From assembly GCF_006334915.2 (NCBI RefSeq), contig NZ_VDMA02000020.1:62001-126000 (forward strand): a stretch of DNA of 64,000 bases. The letters run 5' to 3'. A program made the position numbers and the translations under genes. Each line of letters begins with the position of its first letter. Position 1 is the first letter of the stretch. Below are positions 43,294 through 51,521 of the stretch, piece by piece. Origin of the DNA: Microbispora catharanthi (GTDB lineage Bacteria > Actinomycetota > Actinomycetes > Streptosporangiales > Streptosporangiaceae). The notes beneath the pieces were generated by a model. The model was not told the origin of the DNA and searched no databases. It saw nothing but the letters and a program-made list of their open reading frames with translations.

Positions 43294-43343
43294 AGTATCA
43301 CTAGGCCGGAATCTTGATCATTTCGACCGGATCATGTGATACT
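43294..43343. promoter_or_regulatory. 50-bp inverted repeat upstream of the diterpenoid operon
   Basis: AGTATCAC (43294-43301) mirrors GTGATACT (43336-43343); inner CCGG pairs also mirror, and TGATCA lies near the centre. It is 86 bp before the P450 start, where a cluster-specific regulator could bind. No regulator gene is encoded in the operon. Confidence 0.6.
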
Positions 43344-43428
43344 CCGCGAGTGATGTTCGGTGTGGTCGCTGGACGAGGCCCTGGCGAGGGGCGTCCGGCC
43401 ACACGGGTACCGCGAGAGGGAGACGGCC

Positions 43429-44811
43429 GTGACCTCCGAGGCGATCGACATCCACCGGGTCGCGAGGCGTTCCGCCCTGCCGTTGCGCCGGACCCTTCGT
43501 CCTCTGCTGCGGGATCCCGTCAACGCGCTCGCCGGCTTCGCCCGGCAGGCGCGCGGTGAGGTCGTCCGGTTCAATCTCGGGCCGTTCCGTCCCTACCTGG
43601 TGAGCCATCCGGACCATGTCCAGCACGTCCTGCGCCATGACTGGGAGAACCATCCGCGCGAGGGGATGTTGTGGAAGCCGGTGGAACGGCTCGCCGGCAG
43701 GAGCATCATCAGCGACGGCCCTGACTGGGAGTCCGCCCGGCGGATCATGCAGCCCCTCTTCACCACCAGATACGTCGCGAGCCTGACCCGGGACATGGCC
43801 GAGACGATCAATGAGGGCCTCACGGCGTGGGAGCCGTACGCGCGGGCGGGGCGGTGGATCGACATCTACGAGGAGATGAGCCGCCTCGTGAGCAAGACCG
43901 TCATCCGCGTCCTGTTCGGCAGCAAGATCTCGCTCTCGGACGCCGAGCGGCTCGGCCCGGCGTACGGGATCGCGGCGACCTCGTTCGCCTCCCGGCTGCT
44001 GCTGCCGTTCGCGCCGGACTGGATCCCGTTGCCGGGAGACCGAGCCTTCATGCGAGCGGTGAAGACGATCGACGAGGTCGTGATGCCACTGGTCAGGCAG
44101 GCCCGCAGGGAGCCGGGGGACGGCAACGACATCATCTCGGCGCTCGCCCGCGCCCGCCGCGACGAGGAGGACGCGGCGGCGGAACGGCGGATCAGGGACG
44201 ACCTCGTCAGCATCTACGGCGCGTCCGTGGAGACGACGGCGGTGGCGCTGACCTGGCTGTGGCCGACCCTCCACGACCATCCCGAGGTCGCCGCCCGGAT
44301 GTACGAGGAAGTGGAGACCGTGGTCGGACGCGGGCCGGTGGACGCGGAGTGCCTGCCCCGGCTCACGTACATGAAGACGGTGTTCAGCGAACTGCTGCGG
44401 CTGTACCCGCCGGGCTGGATCCTGCCCCGGATGGCGGCGAAACCGAGCCGGCTCGGCGATGTGCCGATCGAGGCCGGTTCCACGCTGTTGATCAGCCCTT
44501 TCGCCACCCATCGTCTCGAGGGGTTCTGGGACCGTCCCGAGGAGTTCGACCCGGAGCGGTTCGCCGAGGGGGGCGGCCAGGAACGCCGGCACCGGTACGC
44601 CTACTTCCCGTTCGGCGGGGGTCCGCACGTCTGCATCGGCCAGCACCTCTTCTACGCGGAGGCGCCGCTGATGGTGGCCGGCCTCCTGGCCCGCTTCCGC
44701 CCGCAGGTGCGCGCTCCCCGCCCGCTCACGCCGTTCCCGGCGGCGTCGCTGCGGCCCAAGGAGCTGGTCGAGGTGCGCCTGGTCCCCCTCGCCGGGGGCG
44801 CCACGGCATGA
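43429..44811 (+). CDS. Cytochrome P450 of the diterpenoid operon
   Basis: 460 residues from GTG 43429, chosen because GAGGGAGA lies 5-7 bp upstream; a further in-frame GTG (43360) has no ribosome site. I-helix region YGASVETTAVALTW (G-x-x-T core changed to V-E-T-T), ExxR in FSELLRLYPPGW, heme loop FPFGGGPHVCIGQHLF with Cys ligand. It overlaps the terpene synthase by 4 bp. Such P450s hydroxylate diterpene skeletons; regiochemistry cannot be predicted. Electrons must come from a ferredoxin/reductase encoded elsewhere. Confidence 0.93.
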   Translation: MTSEAIDIHRVARRSALPLRRTLRPLLRDPVNALAGFARQARGEVVRFNLGPFRPYLVSHPDHVQHVLRHDWENHPREGMLWKPVERLAGRSIISDGPDWESARRIMQPLFTTRYVASLTRDMAETINEGLTAWEPYARAGRWIDIYEEMSRLVSKTVIRVLFGSKISLSDAERLGPAYGIAATSFASRLLLPFAPDWIPLPGDRAFMRAVKTIDEVVMPLVRQARREPGDGNDIISALARARRDEEDAAAERRIRDDLVSIYGASVETTAVALTWLWPTLHDHPEVAARMYEEVETVVGRGPVDAECLPRLTYMKTVFSELLRLYPPGWILPRMAAKPSRLGDVPIEAGSTLLISPFATHRLEGFWDRPEEFDPERFAEGGGQERRHRYAYFPFGGGPHVCIGQHLFYAEAPLMVAGLLARFRPQVRAPRPLTPFPAASLRPKELVEVRLVPLAGGATA

Positions 44812-45704
44812 GCATGGCACGAAGCCGCGACGCCGCGCACCTGGCGGCGGCGGCCGCAAGTGGCAGGACCAGCGCTCTCGCCGCGCGCTGCCAGCGAGAC
44901 CTGCAGGAATGCGTGCAGGCATTCCCCGAGCTGTTCTCGGCCGGGCCGTTCGACGCGACGCTGTTCGCCACGGTCTCCCTCGCCAACGCGTTCGGCTCTC
45001 CGTGGGCGGCCGCGGAGCAGCTCAGGATCGCCAACCGCACGTCCTTGTGGATCTTCGCGGTCGACTGGCTGATCGACCATGAGGCCGCCTCGCATGAAGA
45101 GATCGACGAGATCGTGCGGGGCTGCCTCGCGGTGGCGGACGGCCGCGGGGCCGTCCCGGACACGTCGCTCACCCGGTTCCTCGCCGTCATCCGCGACGAC
45201 CTCGCCGCGTCCCCGCTGTTCCCGAGCCTCCACGCGGTCTGGCGCGCCGAGCTCGAACGCATGCTCGGCGCCATGGCGCGCGAGTGGGAGTGGAAGCAGG
45301 GCGGCGAGCCCGCGCTGCCGACGTTCGAGGAGTATCTCGGCAACGCCGACAACTTCGGCTCCACCCTGGTCAACGTCGGGCACTGGATCCACTCCGGCGA
45401 TCCGCTCCTCGTTCCCCACCTGGACGAACTGCTCCGGGCGAGCGGCGCCGTCCAGCGCGTGCTGCGCCTGCTCAACGACCTCGCGACGTACGAACGCGAC
45501 GTCGGCTGGGGGGACCTGAACGCCCTCATGCTCGGCGTGTCCCGGGACGAGGTGGTCGCGCGCGTCGCCGCCCTCACCGGCGAATGCCACGCCATGCTCG
45601 AGCCGCTGTGGGCAACCCGTCCCGACGAGTCGGCGTACCTCGAACGGCAGATCGGTTACAGCACGGGCTTCTACGGGCTCGCGGACTACTGGGGCGGACT
45701 TTGA
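44808..45704 (+). CDS. Class I terpene synthase (diterpene synthase)
   Basis: 298 residues from ATG 44808. First metal motif region AVDWLIDHEA (D86-x3-D90) in place of the usual DDxxD; second motif NDLATYERD (223-231), an NSE variant with Asp instead of Glu at the last position. Size and helical pattern fit short class I synthases that ionise a bicyclic diphosphate made by a class II cyclase, as CYC2-type enzymes do in terpentecin-like pathways. Overlaps the P450 (4 bp) and the cyclase (TTGA). Product unknown. Confidence 0.85.
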   Translation: MSMARSRDAAHLAAAAASGRTSALAARCQRDLQECVQAFPELFSAGPFDATLFATVSLANAFGSPWAAAEQLRIANRTSLWIFAVDWLIDHEAASHEEIDEIVRGCLAVADGRGAVPDTSLTRFLAVIRDDLAASPLFPSLHAVWRAELERMLGAMAREWEWKQGGEPALPTFEEYLGNADNFGSTLVNVGHWIHSGDPLLVPHLDELLRASGAVQRVLRLLNDLATYERDVGWGDLNALMLGVSRDEVVARVAALTGECHAMLEPLWATRPDESAYLERQIGYSTGFYGLADYWGGL

Positions 45705-47272
45705 GCGTGAACGACCTTGCCCCGCAGGCGGCCATCGACGTCACTGGTGCGGCTCAGGACCTGGTGCTCGGGCTGATGTCGATGCCCTGGGGACAGGTCT
45801 CGCCGTCCGTCTACGAGACCGGCCGTCTGGTGACGTTGGCACCCTGGCTCACCGGGCACGGCGAGCGCGTGCGCTGGCTGATCGACACTCAGCGCAGCGA
45901 CGGCGGCTGGGGAGCCCCGGACGGCTACGGGCTCGTGCCCAGCCTCAGCGCGACCGAGGCCCTCCTGTCGGTGCTGCGCCGGGGCGACGACGCCGGCGTG
46001 GACGAAGAGACGTTGCGGGAGGCTGCGGCGCGCGGGCTGCGGCGGCTGTCGCGCTGCCTCAGCGGCGCGCGGATGTCGCTGCCCGACATGCCGGCCATCG
46101 AACTGATTGTCCCGTCCCTGGTCACGCTGATCAACGAGCACATCGAGGAGAACGGGATGAGCGCCGCCCTGGCGCTGCCCGCGGGGATGAGCGCCGCACC
46201 GCTGAAGGCGGTCCGCGCCTGGCTGGCATCGGAGGCGGAGATCCCACAGAAGCTCCTGCACGCGCTGGAGATCGCCGGTGACGCGGCCAACGGGGCGGCC
46301 GTGGTCCACGTGACCGAGATCGGCACGGTCGGCGCCTCGCCGGCGGCGAGCGCGGCGTGGCTGGGAGACAGGGGGCCGAGCGAGCCCGGGCATCCCGTCC
46401 GCTGGCACCTGGAGGCCATCGTGCGCAGGCACGGCGGCCCGGTGCCGGTGGGGCTGCCGATCACCGTGTTCGAGCGCGGCTGGGTGCTGAGCTGGCTCGC
46501 CCGGGCGGGCATTCCCTTCGACGTGCCGCCCGAGATGCTGGCCGACCTTCGCGCGGCGATCGGCCCCGAGGGCACGCCCGCCGGCGCGGGCCTGCCACCC
46601 GACGCCGACACCACCTCGGTCGCGCTGTACGCGCTGGCGCTGCTCGGCGTACCGTACGAGCCGGACAGCCTGTGGGCCTTCGAGACGCCGACGCACTTTT
46701 GCACCTGGCAGGGTGAGGAGGGCTCCTCGGTCAGCGTGAACGCTCACGTGCTGGACACCTTCGGCCAGTACGTCGCGGTGCGGCCGGCCGAGTCGGCGCG
46801 GTACGCCCCGGCGATCGGCAAACTGTCGGCCTGGTTGCTTGAGCGGCAGCGGGAGGACGGAAGCTGGGACGACCGCTGGCATGCCTCGCCCTACTACGCG
46901 ACCGTGTCATGCTCCCTCGCGCTGCACGAGTTCGGCGGCCCCGGAGCGGTGCCGGCAGTGCGTGCCGCGGTCGAATGGGTGCTGGACACCCAGCGCGAGG
47001 ACGGGTCATGGGGCCGGTGGACCGGTACGGCGGAGGAGACGGCCTACGCCCTGCAGCTCCTGATGTTCGCCGGAAGCGGGGAACGCGTACGGGACGCGGC
47101 GGCGCGCGGGTACGCCTACCTGCTTCGGGTCGCGGACGTCGCCGAAGGGCCGCCGCTGTGGCACGACAAGGACCTCTACCGGCCGCTGGCGGTCGTCCGT
47201 GCGGCCGTCCTCGCCGCGATCCATCTCGCACAGTCCCGATCACTTGGTGTGAGGCCCATCAGTCAAGTATGA
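45701..47272 (+). CDS. Class II diterpene cyclase
   Basis: 523 residues from TTG 45701 (GTG 45707 also possible). Prenyltransferase-like alpha-barrel repeats with QW-type motifs (QRSDGGWG, QREDGSWDDRW, QREDGSWGRW). The catalytic acid motif DADTTS (301-306) has the middle Asp303 but Thr at the fourth position instead of DxDD, a variant I recall from the mycobacterial Rv3377c group. Second half has ETPTHFCTWQGEEGSSVSVNAHVL. It would protonate geranylgeranyl diphosphate to a labdadienyl or similar bicyclic diphosphate. GGPP synthase is not in the window. Confidence 0.88.
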   Translation: MSVNDLAPQAAIDVTGAAQDLVLGLMSMPWGQVSPSVYETGRLVTLAPWLTGHGERVRWLIDTQRSDGGWGAPDGYGLVPSLSATEALLSVLRRGDDAGVDEETLREAAARGLRRLSRCLSGARMSLPDMPAIELIVPSLVTLINEHIEENGMSAALALPAGMSAAPLKAVRAWLASEAEIPQKLLHALEIAGDAANGAAVVHVTEIGTVGASPAASAAWLGDRGPSEPGHPVRWHLEAIVRRHGGPVPVGLPITVFERGWVLSWLARAGIPFDVPPEMLADLRAAIGPEGTPAGAGLPPDADTTSVALYALALLGVPYEPDSLWAFETPTHFCTWQGEEGSSVSVNAHVLDTFGQYVAVRPAESARYAPAIGKLSAWLLERQREDGSWDDRWHASPYYATVSCSLALHEFGGPGAVPAVRAAVEWVLDTQREDGSWGRWTGTAEETAYALQLLMFAGSGERVRDAAARGYAYLLRVADVAEGPPLWHDKDLYRPLAVVRAAVLAAIHLAQSRSLGVRPISQV

Positions 47273-47475
47273 TCTCGGCACGGGAAATCCGTCGAATTCG
47301 GAAAAGTGGACCTTTTCGCCACTATATTCCCGACTTGAGGGCTTTTCGTCGCCTTTGCTAAGGTGGCCGAGATATAGCGCGGGTGTGGGGTGAGCAGCGC
47401 TTGCGACCCATGACGTCGTGCGAGTGTTAATCGTCGCGAAAACCTCGCGTATCGCCGATTTCGCAAGGTGGTCTC

Positions 47476-49764
47476 ATGCGCTTCCGTAATTCCAGGGTGC
47501 GGACCAAGGTGACGGCATTGCTGGTGTCCCTTGCCGCGCTGTGGGCGTTCGCCGCGTGGGTGACGCTACGGGAGGGTCTGAATCTCGTCTGGGTCGCGGT
47601 CTACGACAAGGGAGTGGCTCAGCCCAGCGAAACGCTCCTGGTCGAGTTGCAGCAGGAGAGGCGGTTGACGGCCGTCGTCCTGGCTCAGTCCTCGTCCGCC
47701 GACCGCGCCGCCCTGACGGCCCAGCGCGTGCGCACCGACGCCGCGGCCGCCGACTTCCGCCGCCTCTCCAAAGGCGGTGACGTGCAGTTCGCCGCGGACG
47801 AGGTGCTTCAGCGGCGCATCGACGAGATGATCCGCCAGCTGGACGGTCTGCGCAAGAACCGCGGTCTCGTCGACGGCGGGCAGATGGATCGCGTCAAGTC
47901 GTTCGACGGCTACACCACCGTCATCGACTCGGTCTATCGCACGTACGACGCCCTGGCCACCCTGGACGACGAGGGTGTCGCCGAGGACACGCGGGCGCTC
48001 ATCGAGCTGAGCCAGGCGCGGGAACTGCTCTCGGAGGAGGACGCCCTGCTTGCCGGCGCTCTGTCGTCGGGACGGCTGACGGTGTCGGAGCGCGCCCGCT
48101 TCTCCCAGATCGTCGGTGCCCAGCGCTTCCACCGCAGCGAGGCCGTGCAGGCGCTGCCCGACGCCGACCGTGCCGTCTTCGACCGCCTGGAGCGGAGCCA
48201 GACCTTCGCCCGCCTGCGGATGCTCGAAGAGACCGTCATGGAGAGCACCCGGCCCGGGGGGCTGCCACCGATCGGCGCGGAGCAGTGGAGATCGGCGACC
48301 GAACCGGCCCTGGCCCAGTTGCAGAAGACGGTCCTGGATGCCGGTGACCGTCTGGTCGAACGGACCATCCCGGTCGCCGTCGCGGTCGTCGCCCGCCTCC
48401 TGCTGGCCGGCGTGCTCGGCCTCGTGGCGGTCATCGCGTCGATCGTCCTGTCGGTCACCACGGCCCGGGCCCTGGTGCGTCAGCTGGAGAAGCTGCGCGA
48501 GGCCGCGCTCGAACTGGCCAACGAGCGGCTGCCCGGAGTGGTCGCCCGCCTCGCCCAGGGCGAGAAGGTCGACGTCAAGGCCGAGGCGCCGCCGCTCGAC
48601 TTCGGACCCGACGTCATCGGCCAGGTGGGCGCGGCGTTCAACACCGTGCAGGAGACCGCCATCCGCACCGCCGTCGAGGAGGCCCAGCTCCGGCAGAGCA
48701 TCCGCGACATCCTGCTCAGCCTCGCGCGGCGTACGCAGTCGCTGGTGCACCGCCAGCTCACGCTGCTCGACGTGATGGAGCGGCGCGAGTCGGACCCGGC
48801 GGAGCTGAAGGACCTGTTCCGCATCGACCACCTCGCCACCCGTATGCGCCGCAACGCCGAGAACCTCATCGTCCTGTCCGGGGCGTCCCCCGCCCGTGCC
48901 TGGCGGCGCTCGGTGCCGATGGTCGACGTCGTACGCGGCGCGCTGGCCGAGGTCGAGGACTACACCCGCGTCACCGTGATGCCGATGGGGGAGACCGCGC
49001 TCATCGGACGCGCGGTGGGCGACGTCATCCATCTGCTCGCCGAGCTGATCGAGAACGCGGTGTCGTTCTCCCCGCCGTACACGATGGTGCAGGTGGGCGG
49101 CCAGGCGGTGGCCAGCGGCTACGCGATCGAGATCGAGGACCGCGGCCTCGGGATGAGCGCCGAGGACCTGGAGGCGACCAACCAGCGGATCGCCGACCCG
49201 CCCGAGTTCAACCTGTCGAGCACCGCCCGGCTCGGCCTGTACGTCGTCAGCCGCCTGGCCGAACGGCACGGGATCCGGGTGTCGCTCAAGGCGTCGCCGT
49301 ACGGCGGGACGACCGCGGTCGTGCTGCTGCCGCGCGACCTCGTCATCGAGGGCGGGGAGGAGCTGCCCGGGGAGGAGACCGCTTCCGGCCTCCCGCGGCG
49401 GGAGCCCGGCTCCCGGAGGATCGCGCTGGTCGGCGCGCCCGAACCAGTTCAGGAGGTGGTTCCCGTGCCGAGGGCTCCCGAGCCGCCCAGGCCCGTGCAG
49501 AGCGTCCCACCACCCGGCGGCGCGGATCCGGACAGGCCTGAGCCTTCGGCCGGGTTCACCCCGTCAGGCTTGCCCTTCCGGGTGCCGCAGGCCAACCTCG
49601 CCCCCGCGCTCGCCGAGGAGTCGAGGAACGCGGACGAGGCGGAGGACCGGGAGGATCGATCGCCGGACGACATCCGCAAGATCATGGGCTCGTTCCAGTC
49701 GGGGACGAGGCGCGGCAGATCCGAGGCCGCGAAGCTGCTGAGTGACGAGGAGGACAACCTGTGA
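47476..49764 (+). CDS. cvnA: Conservon sensor kinase-like protein
   Basis: 762 residues from ATG 47476, AAGGTGG 5 bp upstream. N-terminal helix (VTALLVSLAALWAFAAWV), nitrate-sensor-like (NIT) extracytoplasmic domain about 45-300 with conserved LLVELQQERRLT, second helix (VAVVARLLLAGVLGLVAVIASIVL), then a kinase core with R-R-T-Q-S-L-V-H-R-Q and ATPase-like LLAELIENAVSFSPP, IEDRGLGM, RLGLYVVSRLA. Typical CvnA: histidine-kinase-like ATPase followed by a disordered Pro-rich tail (about 630-762). First gene of a four-gene conservon. Confidence 0.94.
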   Translation: MRFRNSRVRTKVTALLVSLAALWAFAAWVTLREGLNLVWVAVYDKGVAQPSETLLVELQQERRLTAVVLAQSSSADRAALTAQRVRTDAAAADFRRLSKGGDVQFAADEVLQRRIDEMIRQLDGLRKNRGLVDGGQMDRVKSFDGYTTVIDSVYRTYDALATLDDEGVAEDTRALIELSQARELLSEEDALLAGALSSGRLTVSERARFSQIVGAQRFHRSEAVQALPDADRAVFDRLERSQTFARLRMLEETVMESTRPGGLPPIGAEQWRSATEPALAQLQKTVLDAGDRLVERTIPVAVAVVARLLLAGVLGLVAVIASIVLSVTTARALVRQLEKLREAALELANERLPGVVARLAQGEKVDVKAEAPPLDFGPDVIGQVGAAFNTVQETAIRTAVEEAQLRQSIRDILLSLARRTQSLVHRQLTLLDVMERRESDPAELKDLFRIDHLATRMRRNAENLIVLSGASPARAWRRSVPMVDVVRGALAEVEDYTRVTVMPMGETALIGRAVGDVIHLLAELIENAVSFSPPYTMVQVGGQAVASGYAIEIEDRGLGMSAEDLEATNQRIADPPEFNLSSTARLGLYVVSRLAERHGIRVSLKASPYGGTTAVVLLPRDLVIEGGEELPGEETASGLPRREPGSRRIALVGAPEPVQEVVPVPRAPEPPRPVQSVPPPGGADPDRPEPSAGFTPSGLPFRVPQANLAPALAEESRNADEAEDREDRSPDDIRKIMGSFQSGTRRGRSEAAKLLSDEEDNL

Positions 49765-50210
49765 CGCAGAAGACCGGGGCCTCCGCGGACCTCGCGTGGC
49801 TGCTCGACGATCTCGTCGCGCGGGTCCGCGAGGTCGAGCACGGCATCGTGCTGTCCACCGACGGCCTGCTGCTGGCCGGCTCGCAGGGACTTCGCGTGGA
49901 GGACGCCGAGCACCTGTCCGCCGTCGCCTCCGGCCTGCAGAGCCTGGCGCGCGGAGTCGGCGAGCGCTTCCAGGGCGGGTCCATACGGCAGACCATCGTG
50001 GAGATGAAGTCGGCCTACCTGCTCGTGACCGTGGCGGGCCAGGGCGCCTGCCTGGCCGTGCTCTGCTCGGGAGACGCCGACGTCGGCCTGGTGGCGTACG
50101 AGATGGCTATGCTCGTCGTGCGCGTCGGGCAGTACCTCACCTCGCCCGCCCGGACCACGATCGACCGGGCCGCGCTGGACCGGGCCACCGGGAGCGAGGT
50201 TCGCCGGTGA
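49761..50210 (+). CDS. cvnB: Conservon roadblock/LC7 protein
   Basis: 149 residues from GTG 49761, 4-bp overlap with cvnA. Roadblock/LC7 fold (LAWLLDDLVARVREVEHGIVLSTDGLLLAGS, ASGLQSLARGVGERFQGG, VEMKSAYLLVTVAGQGACLAVLC, VAYEMAMLVVRVGQYL). These MglB-like proteins bind and activate the small GTPase of the conservon. Confidence 0.95.
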   Translation: MTQKTGASADLAWLLDDLVARVREVEHGIVLSTDGLLLAGSQGLRVEDAEHLSAVASGLQSLARGVGERFQGGSIRQTIVEMKSAYLLVTVAGQGACLAVLCSGDADVGLVAYEMAMLVVRVGQYLTSPARTTIDRAALDRATGSEVRR

Positions 50211-50581
50211 ACGCCGAGTGGGGCCCGGACGAGGAGCGCTTACTCGACGCGCCGACCATCCGGCCATACGTGATCGCACGCGGCCGTACGGAGGCGCAGG
50301 ACCGCTTCGACCTCATCTCGCTCGCGGTCACCATCCGGCCCACCACGGGAGCCGAGATCGGGCTGGACCCCGAGCATCAGGCGATCGTGCGGCTGTGCCG
50401 CAGGCCGCTGTCGGTCGCGGAGATCGCGGCCCATCTGGACCTGCCGGCCGGGATCGTCCGGGTCCTCCTCGGCGACCTGTTCGACCGGGGCTTCGTGGCC
50501 GTGCAGCAGCCCCAACCGGAGATGGACGTGCTCGACGAGCGGATGTACAAGGCGGTGCTCGATGGCCTTCGGGCGCTCTGA
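50207..50581 (+). CDS. cvnC: Conservon DUF742 protein
   Basis: 124 residues from GTG 50207, overlapping cvnB by 4 bp. Winged-helix-like DUF742 (TIRPYVIARGRT, ISLAVTIRP, EHQAIVRLCRRPLSVAEIAAHLDLPAGIVRVLLGDLFDRGFV). Third gene of the conservon; scaffolds or helps link the kinase-like protein to the GTPase. Confidence 0.95.
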   Translation: MNAEWGPDEERLLDAPTIRPYVIARGRTEAQDRFDLISLAVTIRPTTGAEIGLDPEHQAIVRLCRRPLSVAEIAAHLDLPAGIVRVLLGDLFDRGFVAVQQPQPEMDVLDERMYKAVLDGLRAL

Positions 50582-51161
50582 TTCGGCGAAGAACCCGCCG
50601 AAGATGCCCACGGCGATCAAGTTGCTGATCGCCGGAGGCTTCGGGGTGGGCAAGACCACGATGGTCGGCGCGGTGTCGGAGATCCGGCCGCTGCGCACGG
50701 AGGAGACGCTGACCGACCGCAGCGTCGGCGTGGACGACCTGTCCGGGGTCGAGGCGAAGGCGACCACCACGGTCGCCATGGACTTCGGCCGCATCAGCAT
50801 CGGGCAGGACTTCGTCCTCTATCTCTTCGGCACCCCCGGCCAGGAGCGGTTCTGGTTCGTCTGGGACGAGCTCGCCCGGGGAGCGCTCGGTGCGGTCGTG
50901 CTGGCCGACACCCGCAGGCTCGCCGACTGCTTCCCCTCCGTCGACTATTTCGAGCGGCGCGGCACGCCCTTCGTCGTCGCGGTCAACTGCTTCGAGGGCG
51001 CCCCGGTCTTCGATCTGGACGAGGTCAAGCTCGCGCTCAACCTCGGCCAGGACGTGCCGATCATGCTCTGCGACGCGCGCAAGCGGGAGTCGGGCAAGGA
51101 AGTCCTGATCGAGCTCGTCAAGCACGCGTACGGCAAGCGCCCGACCGCCGCCACCCGCTGA
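50562..51161 (+). CDS. cvnD: Conservon small GTPase
   Basis: 199 residues from ATG 50562, overlapping cvnC by 20 bp. G1 GGFGVGKTT, switch I SVGVDDLSGVEAKATTTVAMD, G3 LFGTPGQERFWF, NCFEG in place of NKxD, G5-like CDARK. MglA/Rab-like conservon GTPases form a membrane complex with CvnA-C and affect differentiation and secondary metabolism in Streptomyces. A weak terminator follows. Confidence 0.95.
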   Translation: MAFGRSDSAKNPPKMPTAIKLLIAGGFGVGKTTMVGAVSEIRPLRTEETLTDRSVGVDDLSGVEAKATTTVAMDFGRISIGQDFVLYLFGTPGQERFWFVWDELARGALGAVVLADTRRLADCFPSVDYFERRGTPFVVAVNCFEGAPVFDLDEVKLALNLGQDVPIMLCDARKRESGKEVLIELVKHAYGKRPTAATR

Positions 51162-51179
51162 CGCTTTCGCCGGCTCCTC

Positions 51180-51202
51180 ACCCGGGAGTGTCCGGGTTTC
51201 TT
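51180..51202 (+). terminator. Likely terminator of the conservon operon
   Basis: ACCCGG (51180-51185), loop GAGTGT, CCGGGT (51192-51197), then TTCTT. 6-bp GC stem just after cvnD. Confidence 0.5.
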
Positions 51203-51424
51203 GGCGTGCGCGGCTTTTCTACCGTTGCGTACGATTTACGTTTCGTGGCAGGGTGGCGTTTGCGTACCTCGGTTCGCGCGCGGCCCGCGCCCGAGCGGGC
51301 GCCCGTTCGGTTTCGGCCGCCCGTTAATGCCGCCTGATTGCTCCCCATCCGTCCCTTTTGGGCCTCGTGGACCGGCCGTACTTTCCTTCGCCGTCGACCA
51401 TGCGTAACAGGTGCACAACAGCCG

Positions 51425-51453
51425 TTGATATGAACCTAACCCCCCTGTAACCT
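51425..51453 (+). promoter_or_regulatory. Promoter of the sugar ABC transporter operon
   Basis: -35 TTGATA (51425-51430), 17-bp spacer, -10 TAACCT (51448-51453) preceded by TG (extended). The substrate-binding protein gene starts 69 bp further. No obvious operator palindrome seen in the 360-bp gap from cvnD, which otherwise holds only the terminator. Confidence 0.6.
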
Positions 51454-51521
51454 CGGCCCCATCGCAGAAACTATCGGGCGAGTGCCGAAAGTTTCGGTCG
51501 GAATCCAGAAGGGAAACCACC

